This document shows, piece by piece, positions 38,338 through 51,710 of a stretch of 64,000 nt of DNA. Position 1 is the stretch's first letter. Every line of letters starts with the position of its first letter. The stretch comes from Plecoglossus altivelis (Eukaryota > Chordata > Actinopteri > Osmeriformes > Plecoglossidae), in NCBI GenBank assembly GCA_036571765.1, contig BROE01000011.1, positions 155,286 through 219,285 of the forward strand, given 5' to 3'. The notes beneath the pieces were generated by a model. It worked only from the letters and a program-made list of their open reading frames with translations, did not search any database and was not told the DNA's origin. Made by a program: the position numbers and the translations under genes.

Positions 38338-38378
38338 GGAGGGAGGAAGGGAGGGAGGAGGAGGGAGGGAAAGAGGGA
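38338..38378 (+). repeat. GGGA-rich purine tract with G-quadruplex potential
   Basis: At least six GGG runs within 41 bp on the + strand, spaced by A-rich loops of 1-4 bases. Confidence 0.75.
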
Positions 38379-38889
38379 CTGTATAGATGTTTGCTACAGA
38401 AAGGATGAGTCACACAGATTAGCCTAAATGATGACTCACTCATTGGCCCACACTTACTGCTGCGTTCAGTATGCAGATCCATATCCATTCATGAATATGT
38501 ATGATGAAACTGTGCAATCACACTCTTCATCATTGCATATTAGAAACGAACACCAGCTGATATAAACTTGTAAAGTTTAAGACCTTAGAGACAATAATTT
38601 TCCTAATCTATACATTTTCTTTCATTTTTGCAATTTGTCGAAGCATAAATAACAGTGGAGACCTCTGGGTATTATTACCACGGCAGCAAAGACCTATAGA
38701 AAAGAAAAAGAGAGACTACGAGCAGAGGAGAGACAAAGACAGAGTGGAGAGAGGGATGGGTTAAGAGGGTGATCAGGGAGAAGGAGAGAGGAGGTAGCCA
38801 TGTGAGATGTAGCAAGGGCATGCTGGTGTCTCCTAATATATCTTAATCTAGTGTGTGTCTGTGTGTGGGGGTAAGCGCCTGTGTCTCCA

Positions 38890-38891
<2 letters not shown>

Positions 38892-38947
<56 letters not shown>
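38892..38947. repeat. (TG)28 microsatellite, uninterrupted
   Basis: The longest pure GT run in the window, 56 bp. Confidence 0.98.
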
Positions 38948-38948
<1 letters not shown>

Positions 38949-39449
38949 TAGATGAAGCTGCATCTCTTCCCATTCATCAAGTGCAGTCTGTCTTTATTCT
39001 TATGAGGTGACACTTGGCCGCCCCTGAATATATTTACAGGGGAACCTTTATGAACTCTGCTGTACGTGCCCCGACCAGCAATTATGACCTGCGCACCGGT
39101 GCACCACCATAAAACCTCCCCCCAACTCCATCAATAAATGCAGAGAAGCAAAAGATCACAGCGTATGTTGCTCTGAGCCATGAAAAAAGTTTTTCGTTTA
39201 AGAGATGATACAAGGTGCAGGAAGAGTTGACTGTCTATCTGTATTTAACTCACAGGAACACTCGGACAGAATTTAATGCAGTGAATTGTTAATTTAGTTT
39301 GTGTGTGTGCATGACTGTGTTTGTGTGCGTGTGTGGGTGTGCAGTACAATGCAGTGACTTTGTGGGAGAGGTGTTTGGAGGTTTAGCCAGTTGGATGTCA
39401 GGCTTGTATTGATCATTCTGCTGTGTGATCTGTCTCAATCCTAGTTACC

Positions 39450-39545
39450 CGAGGAAGGGAAGGGAAGGAGGTAGAGGAGAACTGAGAGAGGAAGAGAGAG
39501 AGAGGAGGGTGGAGAAGTGGGGAGAAGGGGTAGAGGAGTACGGTG
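39450..39545. repeat. Purine-rich tract
   Basis: GGAAGGGAAGGAGG and GAGAGAGAG-type sequence on the + strand. Confidence 0.75.
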
Positions 39546-39596
39546 GAGGAGGAGTAAAAACTATCCCAGCAGTGTTGCTCATAGTCACAGGTTAAG

Positions 39597-39652
39597 TCAC
39601 ACACACACACTCACACACACATGAACACACACACACACACACACACAACACA
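39597..39652. repeat. CA microsatellite, interrupted
   Basis: Three CA runs separated by single-base changes. Confidence 0.9.
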
Positions 39653-39809
39653 CACCATGCACACAAACACACGGAATCACGCACAAACATATGCACACAC
39701 GCAAAGTCTCATCCCTCCCATCTGCAGACATGTCTCTCTGAGGAGCTTATCCACCAGCCGCCTGGTACGGCTGTAATTAGATCAGCTGATTAGCCTACAG
39801 CGCTGGGAC

Positions 39810-40022
39810 TGAGAAGAAAACTGAGAAACAGGGGAGGGAGAGAGACGGAGTGGAGTGGAGGGGGGAGCACGGAGTGGAGACAAGGCAGAGGAGAGACAGT
39901 GGGAGGAGAAATGACAGGAGACAGAGATGGATGAGAAGGGAGGAGACGGGATAGAGACAAAGGAGAGAAGAGGACACAGGGACAGAACTGAGAGGGACGG
40001 AAAGATGAAGGCGAGAGGAGCA
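39810..40022. repeat. Long purine-rich tract
   Basis: About 210 bp dominated by GGAG, GAGA and GACA words. The minus-strand Ser/Leu/Pro-rich frames across it are artefacts. Confidence 0.8.
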
Positions 40023-41955
40023 AGGAGCCAAAATAATTAAAACAAGGATTATCTAACTCTGAGCCCCACGTAGACGGAATTAGCCATGGCTAACATTATC
40101 TAGCACTATCGTTAGCAGATCGGATGGTGATATTGCAGTGTTATTAGCTCCCCTACCCCTCAGCTTTGAGATAGCAGAGGATTTATGGAAGGTGTTGTGG
40201 TCAGTGAACCAGGAAATGAACAGCAACATAGCTTGGCGGTGGCTAATTAGCGTCCTTTCTGAATTGGGGATAAGGATCATGGCTTGGCTTGTCTCATGAT
40301 GAGTGGCCCTGATAGAGGTGGGTTGGTTGACGCACGCATGTATACAAACTCACGCCTGCATGCGCAGACGCACATGTAGATACCTATCTCCCTCAGAGTG
40401 AGGAGTCATAGTGGTGAACCAGAGTTTCAGCTGCTGTCATGTTCAGAAGATTCATGGCAGCAGGACAGGGCCCCCGTCCCAAGCTGTGATTTGTGAGGCC
40501 TCATACCAGACTGTGACATCGAGGGCTCTGTTCCAAATTCTGACCTCCAGGGTCTTTCTCTACCCTTGTTATCACCGATGACACGCCTCAGTTTCACACA
40601 CAACTGTGGACCGGTTGCTGTGTGTGTTGGTGTGCTTACAGACAGCATACGTGGTTGACTTTCATAACTGTGTTGACAGGGCTGGGGAGCCACATGCCTG
40701 TCATGGCCATGTTCAGATTTTGACCCCTCCCCCTCCAACCAAGAGAGTCGTACTTAAATGTATACTAAAAGCTATCTAATGCTGCACTGACATTCACAAC
40801 CCACCTCTCTCTCTCTTTCTGCCTCTTTATCTCACTCTCTCACTCACCCGCCCTCATTTGTTCTCTCACCCTTCTGTTTCACTATTATCACATCCTCTTT
40901 CTTCAATTTTCTCATTTTCTTTAAAATATTTTTTCTCCCTTGATCGCTTCTTTTGCAATTACGGCCCTCTTTCTCTCTTTCCGTTTTTATGAATGTTCTT
41001 TACTGACAGTGTCTGCGAGCGAGTGGTGTTCATCCAAGTTCTTATTAGTCTTGCTGGAGCCCTTGACCACACACCTTCACAGCCCCACATCTAACAGTTC
41101 AAATGATGCCAGAGGAGATTGTGAAGAGATTTAATTGTAAACTGCAATGAGGAAATGGAGCCATCATCTAGAGAAAAATTGTGGACCGGGCTAGGTTAGA
41201 CTAGACTACAGGAGACAATGCTAAACCAAGGTAGGTTATAACATTTTTAACTAGCTAGGCTGGGTCTCGCTAAACTAAAAGAAAAACTAAACTAGACAAA
41301 ACTGGACTTTGCAAGGCCTTGCTTGGCTAGACTCAGCTCTAAAAGAACTGGAGAGAACAGGAGAGACTCCATGCCACATTAACCAACTGCCTGCATAGTA
41401 AATATGTCTGGTTATGAGAGTGTTTGGTTAGCAGACTGCAGCCTACTCCTATATGTCATCAAACAATTGCTTCCTCCTTGACAGCCTACATAATTAGCAT
41501 CAAAGGCTAATCATCCCAGGAACTAATTGAGCTTTGATTTGGCTTCTCAGTAAGAGTAGCCCCTGCAGCATTTTTGTTGAAGAACAAGTAAAACTTAATT
41601 TTACCGTGTTTGACCAGGAAGGAAAGAGTTTATTTCTCGTACAGAGCACCCTTAAAGAGATCAAGATAGATTGTTTTTCCTCGTTCGGCCGTTTCATGTG
41701 GTCATAAACCCACTTTATCCTTTTAACTGAACTTTCCCTCCATCGCTAGTTTTTATTTATGACAAACCAATTGTTCTAGGGCTTTTGTATTCTATAAATA
41801 AAACAGGACAGGGATAAAAGAAAATATGCGTGGGTATGTGCTTGTCAGGATTGTAAGGATAATATTTAAGCCTGATATTTAGAGGGGGTACTCATATTTA
41901 GTACTATAGAAGCAGTCCAAATATTTGTCTTTTAATCTCTCTTTGTTCTAAATCT

Positions 41956-41956
41956 A

Positions 41957-42039
<83 letters not shown>
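41956..42039. repeat. Compound (CTGT)n(CT)n microsatellite
   Basis: About ten CTGT tetramers pass into about 20 CT dimers without interruption. Confidence 0.96.
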
Positions 42040-42043
<4 letters not shown>

Positions 42044-42854
42044 CTGTGCCTCTTTGTATCTGTTTCTTTCTTTGTCTCCTCTCCCTCCTGGTCTCACTCA
42101 TAATCTCCCTCCACCTATCCCTCCATCGCTCTTTTTGGTGTGTCTTCTTGTCTCTCTGCCATGTTTCTGATCCCCGCCTGGCCTGGATGAACGGCAGGGG
42201 GCCACGGGAACAGATCACAGCCTGGGTTAAGCCCTTGGCTCTGACTTCAAAGGTGGGAGAGTGAGGTAGGAAGGGAGGAAAGGAGATAGAGTTTGGAGGA
42301 ATCATCACAGCAGAGGGAACAGGTCAGAGGACTGGAATGGATGGAATGTCTGTAAGAAAGAGGGACGGGAGAGAGAGAAAAATCTGCAACAAGGGACAGA
42401 CGAAAATGACACCCAGACAATCAAGAAGAGGGACATGGCAGTCATCGGTTGTGTTCCAAACGTGGCACTCCGTCCCAGCTCAGCTCGTCTGTCAGAAAAG
42501 TGTGCTGGTGTGTTTCAGGAGCGGGGAGTGGCCCTTTAGGGCCCATGTGAAAAAACCCAAGTCAATGGAGGAGTGAACACACATGCATTCAACCTTGCAC
42601 ACATGTGCACACGTTTACGAATACACACAAACATAAACACACACAGACACACACACTTGTGTGGATAGTCATGGGGGAGGCCATTGAAGTCACACCAGTT
42701 GTTTAACTGAAGCTAATTGAGTCCAAAGGGAAATGTGGGGTGATTGATTCTCTATATGAATAGAGAGGAAAAGAAAATTTTATGAAATTCTCCCATATGT
42801 AGCTTTCTGTATCCATCGTCTGTCTCCCCCCCTTTCATCAACGATTCTGTATTA

Positions 42855-43490
42855 TTCAATTTAGATATTTATTTTGATATTGTGTGTATATATTTTTGAG
42901 TATTTAGTATTTTTAATATTTTTAGTTATATATATATATACATTTATATAGATATATATTTATATATATATATATATATATCAATATTTTTTTTTTAAAT
43001 AGAAGCCATATGTGATATTAATAATAAATATATATATATAATAAATAAAAATATAATATGGTACTACTATAATCTATTATGTGTGTGTGTATATATACTA
43101 TATATTATATAATATTATTACATATACTATATATAGTTATAGATAAATTATATATTAATATATATATATATTTATAATATAATATATACACATATACACC
43201 AGCTATATCTCTCTCTCTATAATAATTTATATATATATATATATATATAATTATATATATATTATATATATATATAAATAAAATCTATATGTGTTATATA
43301 AATAAATCTATATGTGTGTGTGTGTATATATATATAATATATACACATATAGATACATAGTAGTATATGATATATATCCTTACAGTAATATATACTTATT
43401 ATATAGATAATACAATACTATATAAAAATATATATATAGATTATATATATATATAATATATAATATACATCTATATATATATGAAAAAAA
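42855..43490. repeat. TA-rich block, about 0.6 kb
   Basis: Nearly pure A/T with many (TA)5-10 runs, a few TGTG insertions and no coding potential. It is the strongest DNA-unwinding candidate in the window. Confidence 0.95.
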
Positions 43491-46400
43491 AGTATACCGT
43501 TTCAATTAAATGTTGAAATGAGTACGTGTAAATGTGCCTATGTGTGGTACTGCATGGGCGTGTTGTTGTTGAAGTGTGTGCGTTTAAGCGCGTGCAAGTG
43601 TGAGGTTGCGTAGGTCTGTGTGCGTGTCCATGAGGGCCAGATTTAGGGATCCTCTCTGTCGTTGTGAAATGTCAAAAGAGGGCTGGGAGATAACCAGACA
43701 CTGACTTAGCAGCGATGCTCTGCCCTGGGCCACAAACAACCTTTTTTGTTTTCCTCATCTTCAATATACCATGAACTGGATAAGCCATGAAGAGTGTGAT
43801 GGAAAAGGGAGAATGTTTTAGGAGAGGAAAGGATGAGGAGAAAGGAGAGGAGGAAAGAGAGGAGGAAAGAAGGTGGAGGGGACTCGATCAACTTGAAACT
43901 GAGCTGAGAAGGGTGGATGACAGAGATTTGGTGGTACAGAATATGTCACCTTTAGCCTACCCCTGTGAGTGTGTGTTTATGGTGTGTGTTTGTACAAGAG
44001 CATGTCTCAAGGGAAGATTGTATTTGAGACAATGTCGTCAAGACGTCAGTTGAAGGTTGTCGTCATCTCTGTTTCTGTTTCTGTACCTGACAGCTTACTG
44101 TAACTACTGGTTTTCTGTAATGTATTTATGCGGTAGCTAAAGAATACATGATCAGATAAAACTTCTTTTTTTTTATATAGTGGGACCTTACCATTGACTT
44201 CACATGCGAGTGTCTGTCAGCTCCATTAGACATCCAGTGGCGAGTCTCAACAGCTATCGTTTATCTTGTTTTCTTAGCGGAGGGGGATTGGCGTCGACCG
44301 CCTGTTTTTATTATATTTGTCTACTGTGAGCTTGGATTTTATGCTAGGCAATAGGGCTGTGTATCATGGCCAATCTTTGTAGATGAATGTCATAATCAAT
44401 GATTCTGTGGCCCACGATTTATCTATATCTGCTCCAAATGGGAAATCGGCTGATCGATACACACACTCGCGTGCACACCTAGACATACATACACATGCAC
44501 CACACAAGGATGCACACCCATCCTCTCAGGGTTACAATTAATAGCACAGAGATGAAGGTGTTTACTCATCAGTCCATACATTGTTACAAACCTTATCATT
44601 CTGATGCCAGTGTATGTACAAACACGAAGTAATACGAACCAAACACACTAGTCCTCTGCCTATCTTGGTACTTGTGACTCTGTCCTGTTGGATGTACTCA
44701 GTGTATTCAGTTGTTACTCAGAAGCAGTCAGATGTATATAGCTGTCATTGTTGAGGACCGGGTTATGGAACACTGAGTGTATAATCAAATGACAACAACC
44801 CTTTCACTTGTTTAGATTCAATCAAACACAATTATACAGTCTAAACCAGACAGCCTTGACAAAAAATAAACATCTTGAATGTCTTCAGCTAGTGACCACA
44901 CTTCATAAGAAGCAAGCGCAACCACAGATAACCACAGTCCATGCTCCCCCCACACACACACCTTCCTTTCCTCTTTCCATACACTGTCCATGTCTTTCAG
45001 TACTTCCTGCTTTCGGCTCAGGAATTAATGAGAGAAAAAATGAACAACAATGGCAGCATTAAGCTAATACTTTACCAATTAACTGATGTTGAGAGTGATT
45101 GTGCAGCCTCTGTGCCGCGGTGACTGAAACTCCAAGAGAGATGGTATTGTAACTGCACAGTTTTGCTCTTACAAAAGGCCAATATTTGCCGCAAAAAAAT
45201 AGAGAAAAGTGAGAATTCAGTTATTGTTGCGGTTGCTGGCATTTTATGTGTGAGTGTGTTGTGGTGCTGGTAATTAAACTTCAGATAAATGTATGGACCT
45301 GTCACTCTGAAGAGAGAGGCCGAGGGGTGGCGAGCAGGGGCATGGGAGAGAAGGGGATTTAGATGTGGTCACAGTAAACACACTTGTGCGTGTGCGTATT
45401 TGTGGGTGCACGGCTATGTGAAAGGTTGTGCATGTTTGTGTCTGTGTGTGTATGTCGAAGGGGTATCAAAAGGCTTCGACTGTGTAAAGGCAACATCTGG
45501 GAAATAGGCTTAACAGTGGAATCTGCTAGCTGAGGGAGGTGCAGAGACTGAGGGAAGGATGAGAGGAGGAAAGAGGGGATTGAGGATGTAGGAAAAGAGA
45601 GGTGGGGTTGCTTTGCAGATGACAAAGCTGTCAGCAAGTTTTAATGGAGGCAAAAGCCTTTGGGGAAATCTCTGTAGTGTTTCGCTAACAGCGCCAGCAC
45701 TTTGCTCTCAGCAAACCCATCACACACACATACACACACGCGCCGGCTGTCTGCCTGCCTTCCTGTTCAAGGAATAGCTTCCGGCATACACCTAGACACT
45801 CTTAATAGGAAAAGGGAGCAAGAGGCTTTTTAAAGTAGAAAAAAACTCAACATTAATGGGCCTCAGAGACTGCCATGTGTCCATCTCTTTCAGAAAATAC
45901 AAGAGCTGTTCTCAAACCTCATCCCACATAGATTGTGGACTTCATTTCCCAGACATCATTTGGACTCAGGATATCATATCACATCCTGTACATCCTGCTT
46001 AAACTGTGGACTACATTTCTCAAACACAGATCACATTACGGGCTTACCTTTAATGGAGATCTTGTTATCTGTATCAACAACCGTGACTCCATTTTGATAC
46101 TCTGAGACCGATAGACTGTTGTACATCTTTGGTGAAACATTAATTGAATTAATTTATTTGTTACCTCAATGTTCTTATTTAGGTTTAATGGTTTAGTAAT
46201 TTCCCCACCAAAGTTCCCACATCTTAAACTATACGTGAGCTATTCTTAGTTCTTCCACCATTGTAATATTTCCATCCTCCTCCCCTCTTCTTCTCATCCC
46301 TCCTATATGGTGTTACTGTTACTATGCACTCTGCACTCAGCTGCATACTCCTTGTTGATGGATGTCTTCATAATCACCATGGAGACAGAGAAAGGTGATT

Positions 46401-46553
46401 AATACTACTCACTTAATGGGATTATTAAGGGACTAATGTCATAGAGCGAGTGAGTGAGGGAGAGACTGAGAGAAAAGGGAAGGGAGAGAGGAGTGTGTGC
46501 GTCTATACTTATGTGTTTTTTATGGATGTTGTATGTAAACCTGGTGTGTGTTT

Positions 46554-46628
<75 letters not shown>
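46554..46628. repeat. (GA)n microsatellite, about 75 bp
   Basis: GA run with three AAAG-type interruptions. Confidence 0.96.
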
Positions 46629-46629
<1 letters not shown>

Positions 46630-48956
46630 AATGATTTATGGACTGGCATTCTAATGACTCCGGGGTAATTGTTGTTGAATGAAGCTGTGTTTACACTTAC
46701 TTGACTTCCATTGTCCTCTCAGCTGTTCTGTCTTTATGGTACAGCTGAGTGGTTTGTGTAGGTGTCTTCTTCTTCTTGCATTTTTGAATGTGTCCACCTA
46801 TGAGTGTGTGCGAAAGAGTGTATCTGTTTCTCACTCATTGTGACCCCCACCCAAAATCCAAACACGCGCACACTCTACCACGTTTGTCTACTCCCCTCCG
46901 CCACTGCCCACCCCACCACACACACACAAGCACACATGTTGACAAAAAACCCACACAATTGAAACTATTTGCCTTTTTTAAAGTCTTAAGCAAGGCTGGT
47001 GTTAAAATAAGCAGAAGCACTATGATTGGTTAGATTTCCTCTCACATCATACATTATGCATCGCACCTCTTGCTGCTTGGTTAAAATACTGATCGATTTC
47101 GAGCATCAAGAAAAGCTTCTTTCTTTTTTCTCTCTTCTTTATTCTTCTTGTGAACACCAAACAGGTTAACAAAAAATGACCTCTTTTTAAAAGCAGTCTT
47201 TCACTTGGCATAGTTAATTGTTGATGACAGACATGAGGTCCTTGTTTTTTCCCAAGCTTCATGAAAGTATTTTAAGTTTGCTGTCCGTTTGCCTGTGGTT
47301 TAGTCACGTATCTTAAACAGGCTCATTTACTCTCATAATGTGATTGACTGTTGGTCTTTGTAGCTCTCAACTACATCAGAAACAACAACAAGGATACAAG
47401 CACACACATCTACACACATCTATACCCACCCACACAAACTAGAACTAAAACCTACTAATACAGGCATAGTGCAAAGGAAACATGTATTGACAAAAGATAC
47501 AAAAGAAATTCAGTGCAGAATACCACATGTACTGACATTGGTTATTGGGAAATTCGGTATAGGATCTATATAGTAGCTCTCCCCTGTCCTAGTTAGGAAG
47601 ACAGTACATTGTCTGGACAATGGGTTTGTAATGGACACTCTTTGGAGTCATTGTCAGTTTTGCACAAACGGATGAATGTTGCCTCTCCTGACCATTGTTC
47701 TGGAACACACACCTGCTGTGTGAGTGAAGAGGCGGGATATATCACCTACCCTGCAGGGGGTGGGGGGGGATTCAAAGGTTGATGCTGACTCTGACACAAA
47801 GAGACAGAGTTCTCTTGGTTTTAATTGGACAACGGTTTATAGCGAATCACTCACGGTCATGTGTAATGTATGACTGAGGTGGGCACTCTTTTTTTGTCTC
47901 ATGCTCTCTCCTTCTCTCAGCCTGTTTCTTTCTCCCTGTGTTTTTCTGATTTTAGCTATGTTTTATGCAAGATATTGTCATGTACATCACATACATATGC
48001 ATATACACATACACTGTATAAACACACAGAGATGTGTTCTGCAGATATTATCAAATCACACATTACATAGATTAATACATAATTAATAAATACATAAATA
48101 AATTAATATATAAGAAAAAATAAGTGTATATTCATCCACTACAAATATTTTCTATGAAGGAAACTTGTGTTATCATTTACGTTGTAGAAAAATAAAACAG
48201 CACATGACCATATAATAGTTTATATATTTTGCATATTAATAAGATTATTTTATTTAGTGGTGGATATTTTTCAGGTAGTGTTAAGTGTTATAGTTCTGGC
48301 TTCATAGCAACACATACTGTAACTGGCTTTATTAGTCCAATCATCTCTCATAAGCTCTCATGAAAACACATATCCTTTACAGTCCATATGCCCCTGCACA
48401 CTGCTGTCACACACACACTGGTGCTCACTACAATACATGAAAACACACAAAAACGCACATACACACTCTCACTTGCCGAGCTTGTCTTTTGTCCTTGAAA
48501 CTTGCATGAGAGAAAAAGAGGAAAGGAGCGAAACAGAGAGTAGCAGATAGTTAAAGGGAGAGAGAGAAAGGGAGGGAGAGGCAAAGTAAGAGAGACCCAG
48601 AAAACACCCAGAGTGTAAAGAGCAGCAGCAGAACCGAATCCTTGTGCGCCGTAGAGGTTGAACCGAAGGGAGGAAACGGACGAGAGCAGAGCGAGAGATC
48701 AAAGGCAAGCGATGAAGAAAGAGAGAGGGAATACAGGCCTCTTTAAAAGGACAACGGCCTCCAAAATGGCGGATAAATGTCTGCCAGATAGAAATGAGGC
48801 CTTGTTCCTTTCATGTTTGCCGTTGGCCACATCGCTCGCTTTGTCTCTGTACATACCGTATCGGGTAAAACGGCTTTAAGTGTCTTTGCCGTCGAAGGGC
48901 TTTGTCAGCGAGCTTCCTGCTAATGAAATGAAAAACACAGACATAAAGAAGCTCAG

Positions 48957-49115
48957 AAAAAAGGAGTGTGGGTGAGAGAGAGGGAGAGAACGAAAGGGAG
49001 GGAGGGAGAGGGAGGAAGGAAGGAAGGTGAAGGAAAAGGAGGGAGAGAGGGGCGAGAAAAAGAGAGAAATGGAGAGGGACAGAAAGAGGAGGGGAAGAAC
49101 GAGAGAGAATATGTG
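48957..49115. repeat. Long purine tract (about 160 bp)
   Basis: GAGAGAGGGAGAG, GGAAGGAAGGAAGG and similar words with very few pyrimidines; triplex (H-DNA) potential. Confidence 0.85.
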
Positions 49116-50677
49116 GTCGAGTTCTGGCAGCTGCTGATAAGCTGACTCACCCTGTTTGTGAACAGAAATCTACTCGTCCCTCTCTCTCTCCCCCTGTCTC
49201 TCTATCCCACTCCACCCCTCATTCTCTATATCCTTTCCCCTTGCCCTTTATCTCCACTTTTCATTCTCACCATTCTCTACACCTTCTTCCAGTGTGTCTC
49301 CACACATCCCATCATCTGTTTCTTTCGTCTAATACGTAATTTCATCGCTCCCTCTCTCTTGCCGATTAAACCTTGAATCTCAGACCCCACCATTTTTAAA
49401 ACAACAATATGAAGAGAGAGAGGGAGAGAAAGAGAGATACGGAGAACTGAAACAACTCGAACATAGGGCATTCTGAACATAAAACTTGCCAAGAGAGAGA
49501 GAGAAAGAGAGGGACCAAAAAAGAGGGACCAAAAGAAAGGGAGAGATGAGGCGGGCACCAGAAGAGTAGAGATAAAGAGAGAGTGTCAGAGGCACCAGAT
49601 GTCCCGTGGCTGCCCTCATTCTGAGGCATTTGATTGGCTCATTAGCACGTACCACTTCCAGGCAGACGTCTGGCCAGAGCTCAGGGCCCTGTGGAGACAG
49701 GAGAACGGCCCATACTTCCATCGACATACAACATGCCTTCGCTAACTTACTGTCTCTCTCACACATTCTCTCTCTGTTCCCCTCTTCAATCTGTTGTTCC
49801 AGTGATAGCTGGATGGAGTGCTGAGGTTTAAGGTTTAAAGGGAGAGAGAGAGACAGAGAGAGAAGAATGGATAGTGGTTTAAGGAGTCATAGAAGGGAGG
49901 GAATTTACAGGTTTGAGCGAGACAACCCTCATAGAGAGGGAGCGAGATAGACAAAACAAGGTATGGAGAGAATGAGCATCAGCTCCATCAGCACCAGCCC
50001 TCCACAGCAGAGGTCTCAACATATATGATAAACTCCACAAAGTAGCATTGGAATCGGTTGTTTATGTTCCTGCCAAGTAGTCAGTCACGTTTCACCTGGC
50101 ATCCCTGTGAACGAGCTGGATCTGCATAGCGGGAAGTGGTTTGATCTGTTGCATTTGCGGATGTACACAGACAAAAAAGGAGCCATGGGACACTGTGATA
50201 AATGATGCAGCATTTATTTAATCTCAAACCGAAACAAACCCAAGGGAATTCCTCCTTGTCCTTCGGAGATGGTTATTGTGAACTGGGTCTGCGCCCCACC
50301 AGAGAACCATCCATAAAGATTTGATTTATACTTTGTGGTCTCAAGCTGCTATGGTTTCATCCACAAGACATTGTACATATAATGACAAAAATGTGCTTAT
50401 TTCACAGATGTTTTTCCCAACGGGATGTTCGTGAGGGAAGTTGAACGTAAAGCAGGAAGGTTTCTCAGCTGTAGACATTGTAGAGTACCTAAAGGGATTT
50501 TAACGGGGGGTTTTCAGGTTGGATGGTGTTTTTCTTTATTTTTACTGTTTTAGGTATTTCAATCAGGAGAAACCTGGATGATTGAAGGGATATTTATTAA
50601 CAAAATATGCTGGATTTAACACCACGTGTTCAGGCACTTAGACTCCGTGGGGAAAAACAAAGATGAATGAGGGTCAG

Positions 50678-51040
50678 TTAGCCTGGCTCTGCCATCATAC
50701 ATACTTCCACTCAGTTTTCATTTTGCTTTGGTATTAGGTAGGGCCAATTAACAAACAGTGGCTGTGGCTCTGTGCTTACTCAATTTTTACTAAGCTCTGT
50801 CAATCGTGGCAATGCTGCCGAATATTCAGAAGTTAAGCACAATCTTTGCTGAGTTTTGTTGGTGGCCATGATATGGTGGTGCTCCTCCATCGGGTTTGGG
50901 AAAGGTTTTCCTACTCATTCCGTTAGTGTTGAAGGAGTTGTCAAGCAAATGCTTGGGGTTGGTTAAGGCAGATTCGGAGTGGCTCTGGGCAGATCCAATA
51001 GTCTTAAGCTTCAATGGACACGTAGTAAGGACCAGGCTAC
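50678..51040 (+). mobile_element. DNA-transposon-like element, copy 2 (363 bp)
   Basis: It begins TAGCCTGGCTCTGCC (50679) and ends CCAGGCTA (51032-51039), so the outer 8 bp are perfect inverted repeats. GTCAG occurs at 50673-50677 and 51041-51045 and may be the target duplication with one extra base on each side. The interior shares many blocks with copy 1 at 293-815, in the same order and orientation: GAGTTTTGTTGGTGG, GGTTGG-type, GTGGCTCTGGG and AGATCCAA. The helicase-like frame is broken by frameshifts. Confidence 0.75.
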
Positions 51041-51310
51041 GTCAGCTCAGCAGCTAAAGATAAATCCGCCCATGGAGTCTGGACATCGGCGGTGGCAGTG
51101 ACCGACCACCCAGCCAGATGAGTCAATGATGCAGGAGGCGAAGCTACCAGTGGCAACATAACGGTGGAGGGCTGTACACATTTGCAAAATGGACAAACTT
51201 AACAGGGAGAGAAACAATTTTAAAGGCACAGCATCGGTACAATAGGCTTGCAGGGGAGGCTCGTCACTTTTCTAACTGATAGAAGTGAGTCGTTAATCGA
51301 ATGCCGCTGA

Positions 51311-51340
51311 AACCCCAATGACAACCCCGGCATTGGGGTT
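51311..51340. repeat. Perfect 10-bp stem-loop with 10-nt loop
   Basis: AACCCCAATG (51311-51320) and CATTGGGGTT (51331-51340) are exact reverse complements around a CA/CG-rich loop. Confidence 0.95.
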
Positions 51341-51596
51341 GAAGGGAGAGCAGCGCCCAAGTTGTTTTTGGGGTAGTGCGTAGCGACACGTAATGCGTAT
51401 AGCCCGAGCATTCCGCCATGCGTGACTGAACTTGAGGGAAGCTTAATTTAGTTTCAAAGATACACAGGAAAATATTTTCCAGCCCTGCAATTGGAATTAC
51501 TCAATAACAATAATGAACAGACTCTTTATTCACTTTGCGACATATCTTAAAACCACAAAATGCCTGGAAGGTGGACAAAAGCGTTCTATAGTCTTC

Positions 51597-51710
51597 CCTA
51601 CTCAGTCTTTTCCATCCCTCCTTCTCTTTCCTCTTCTTTGCCTTTCCCCTTTTCCCACCTCTCTTCTCATCTGTCCTCACACCTCCTCTCCTTTCCTCCT
51701 GCTGACTGAA
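51597..51710. repeat. Pyrimidine tract
   Basis: CT-rich sequence on the + strand with few purines; the short Ser/Leu/Pro-rich frames are artefacts. Confidence 0.75.
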
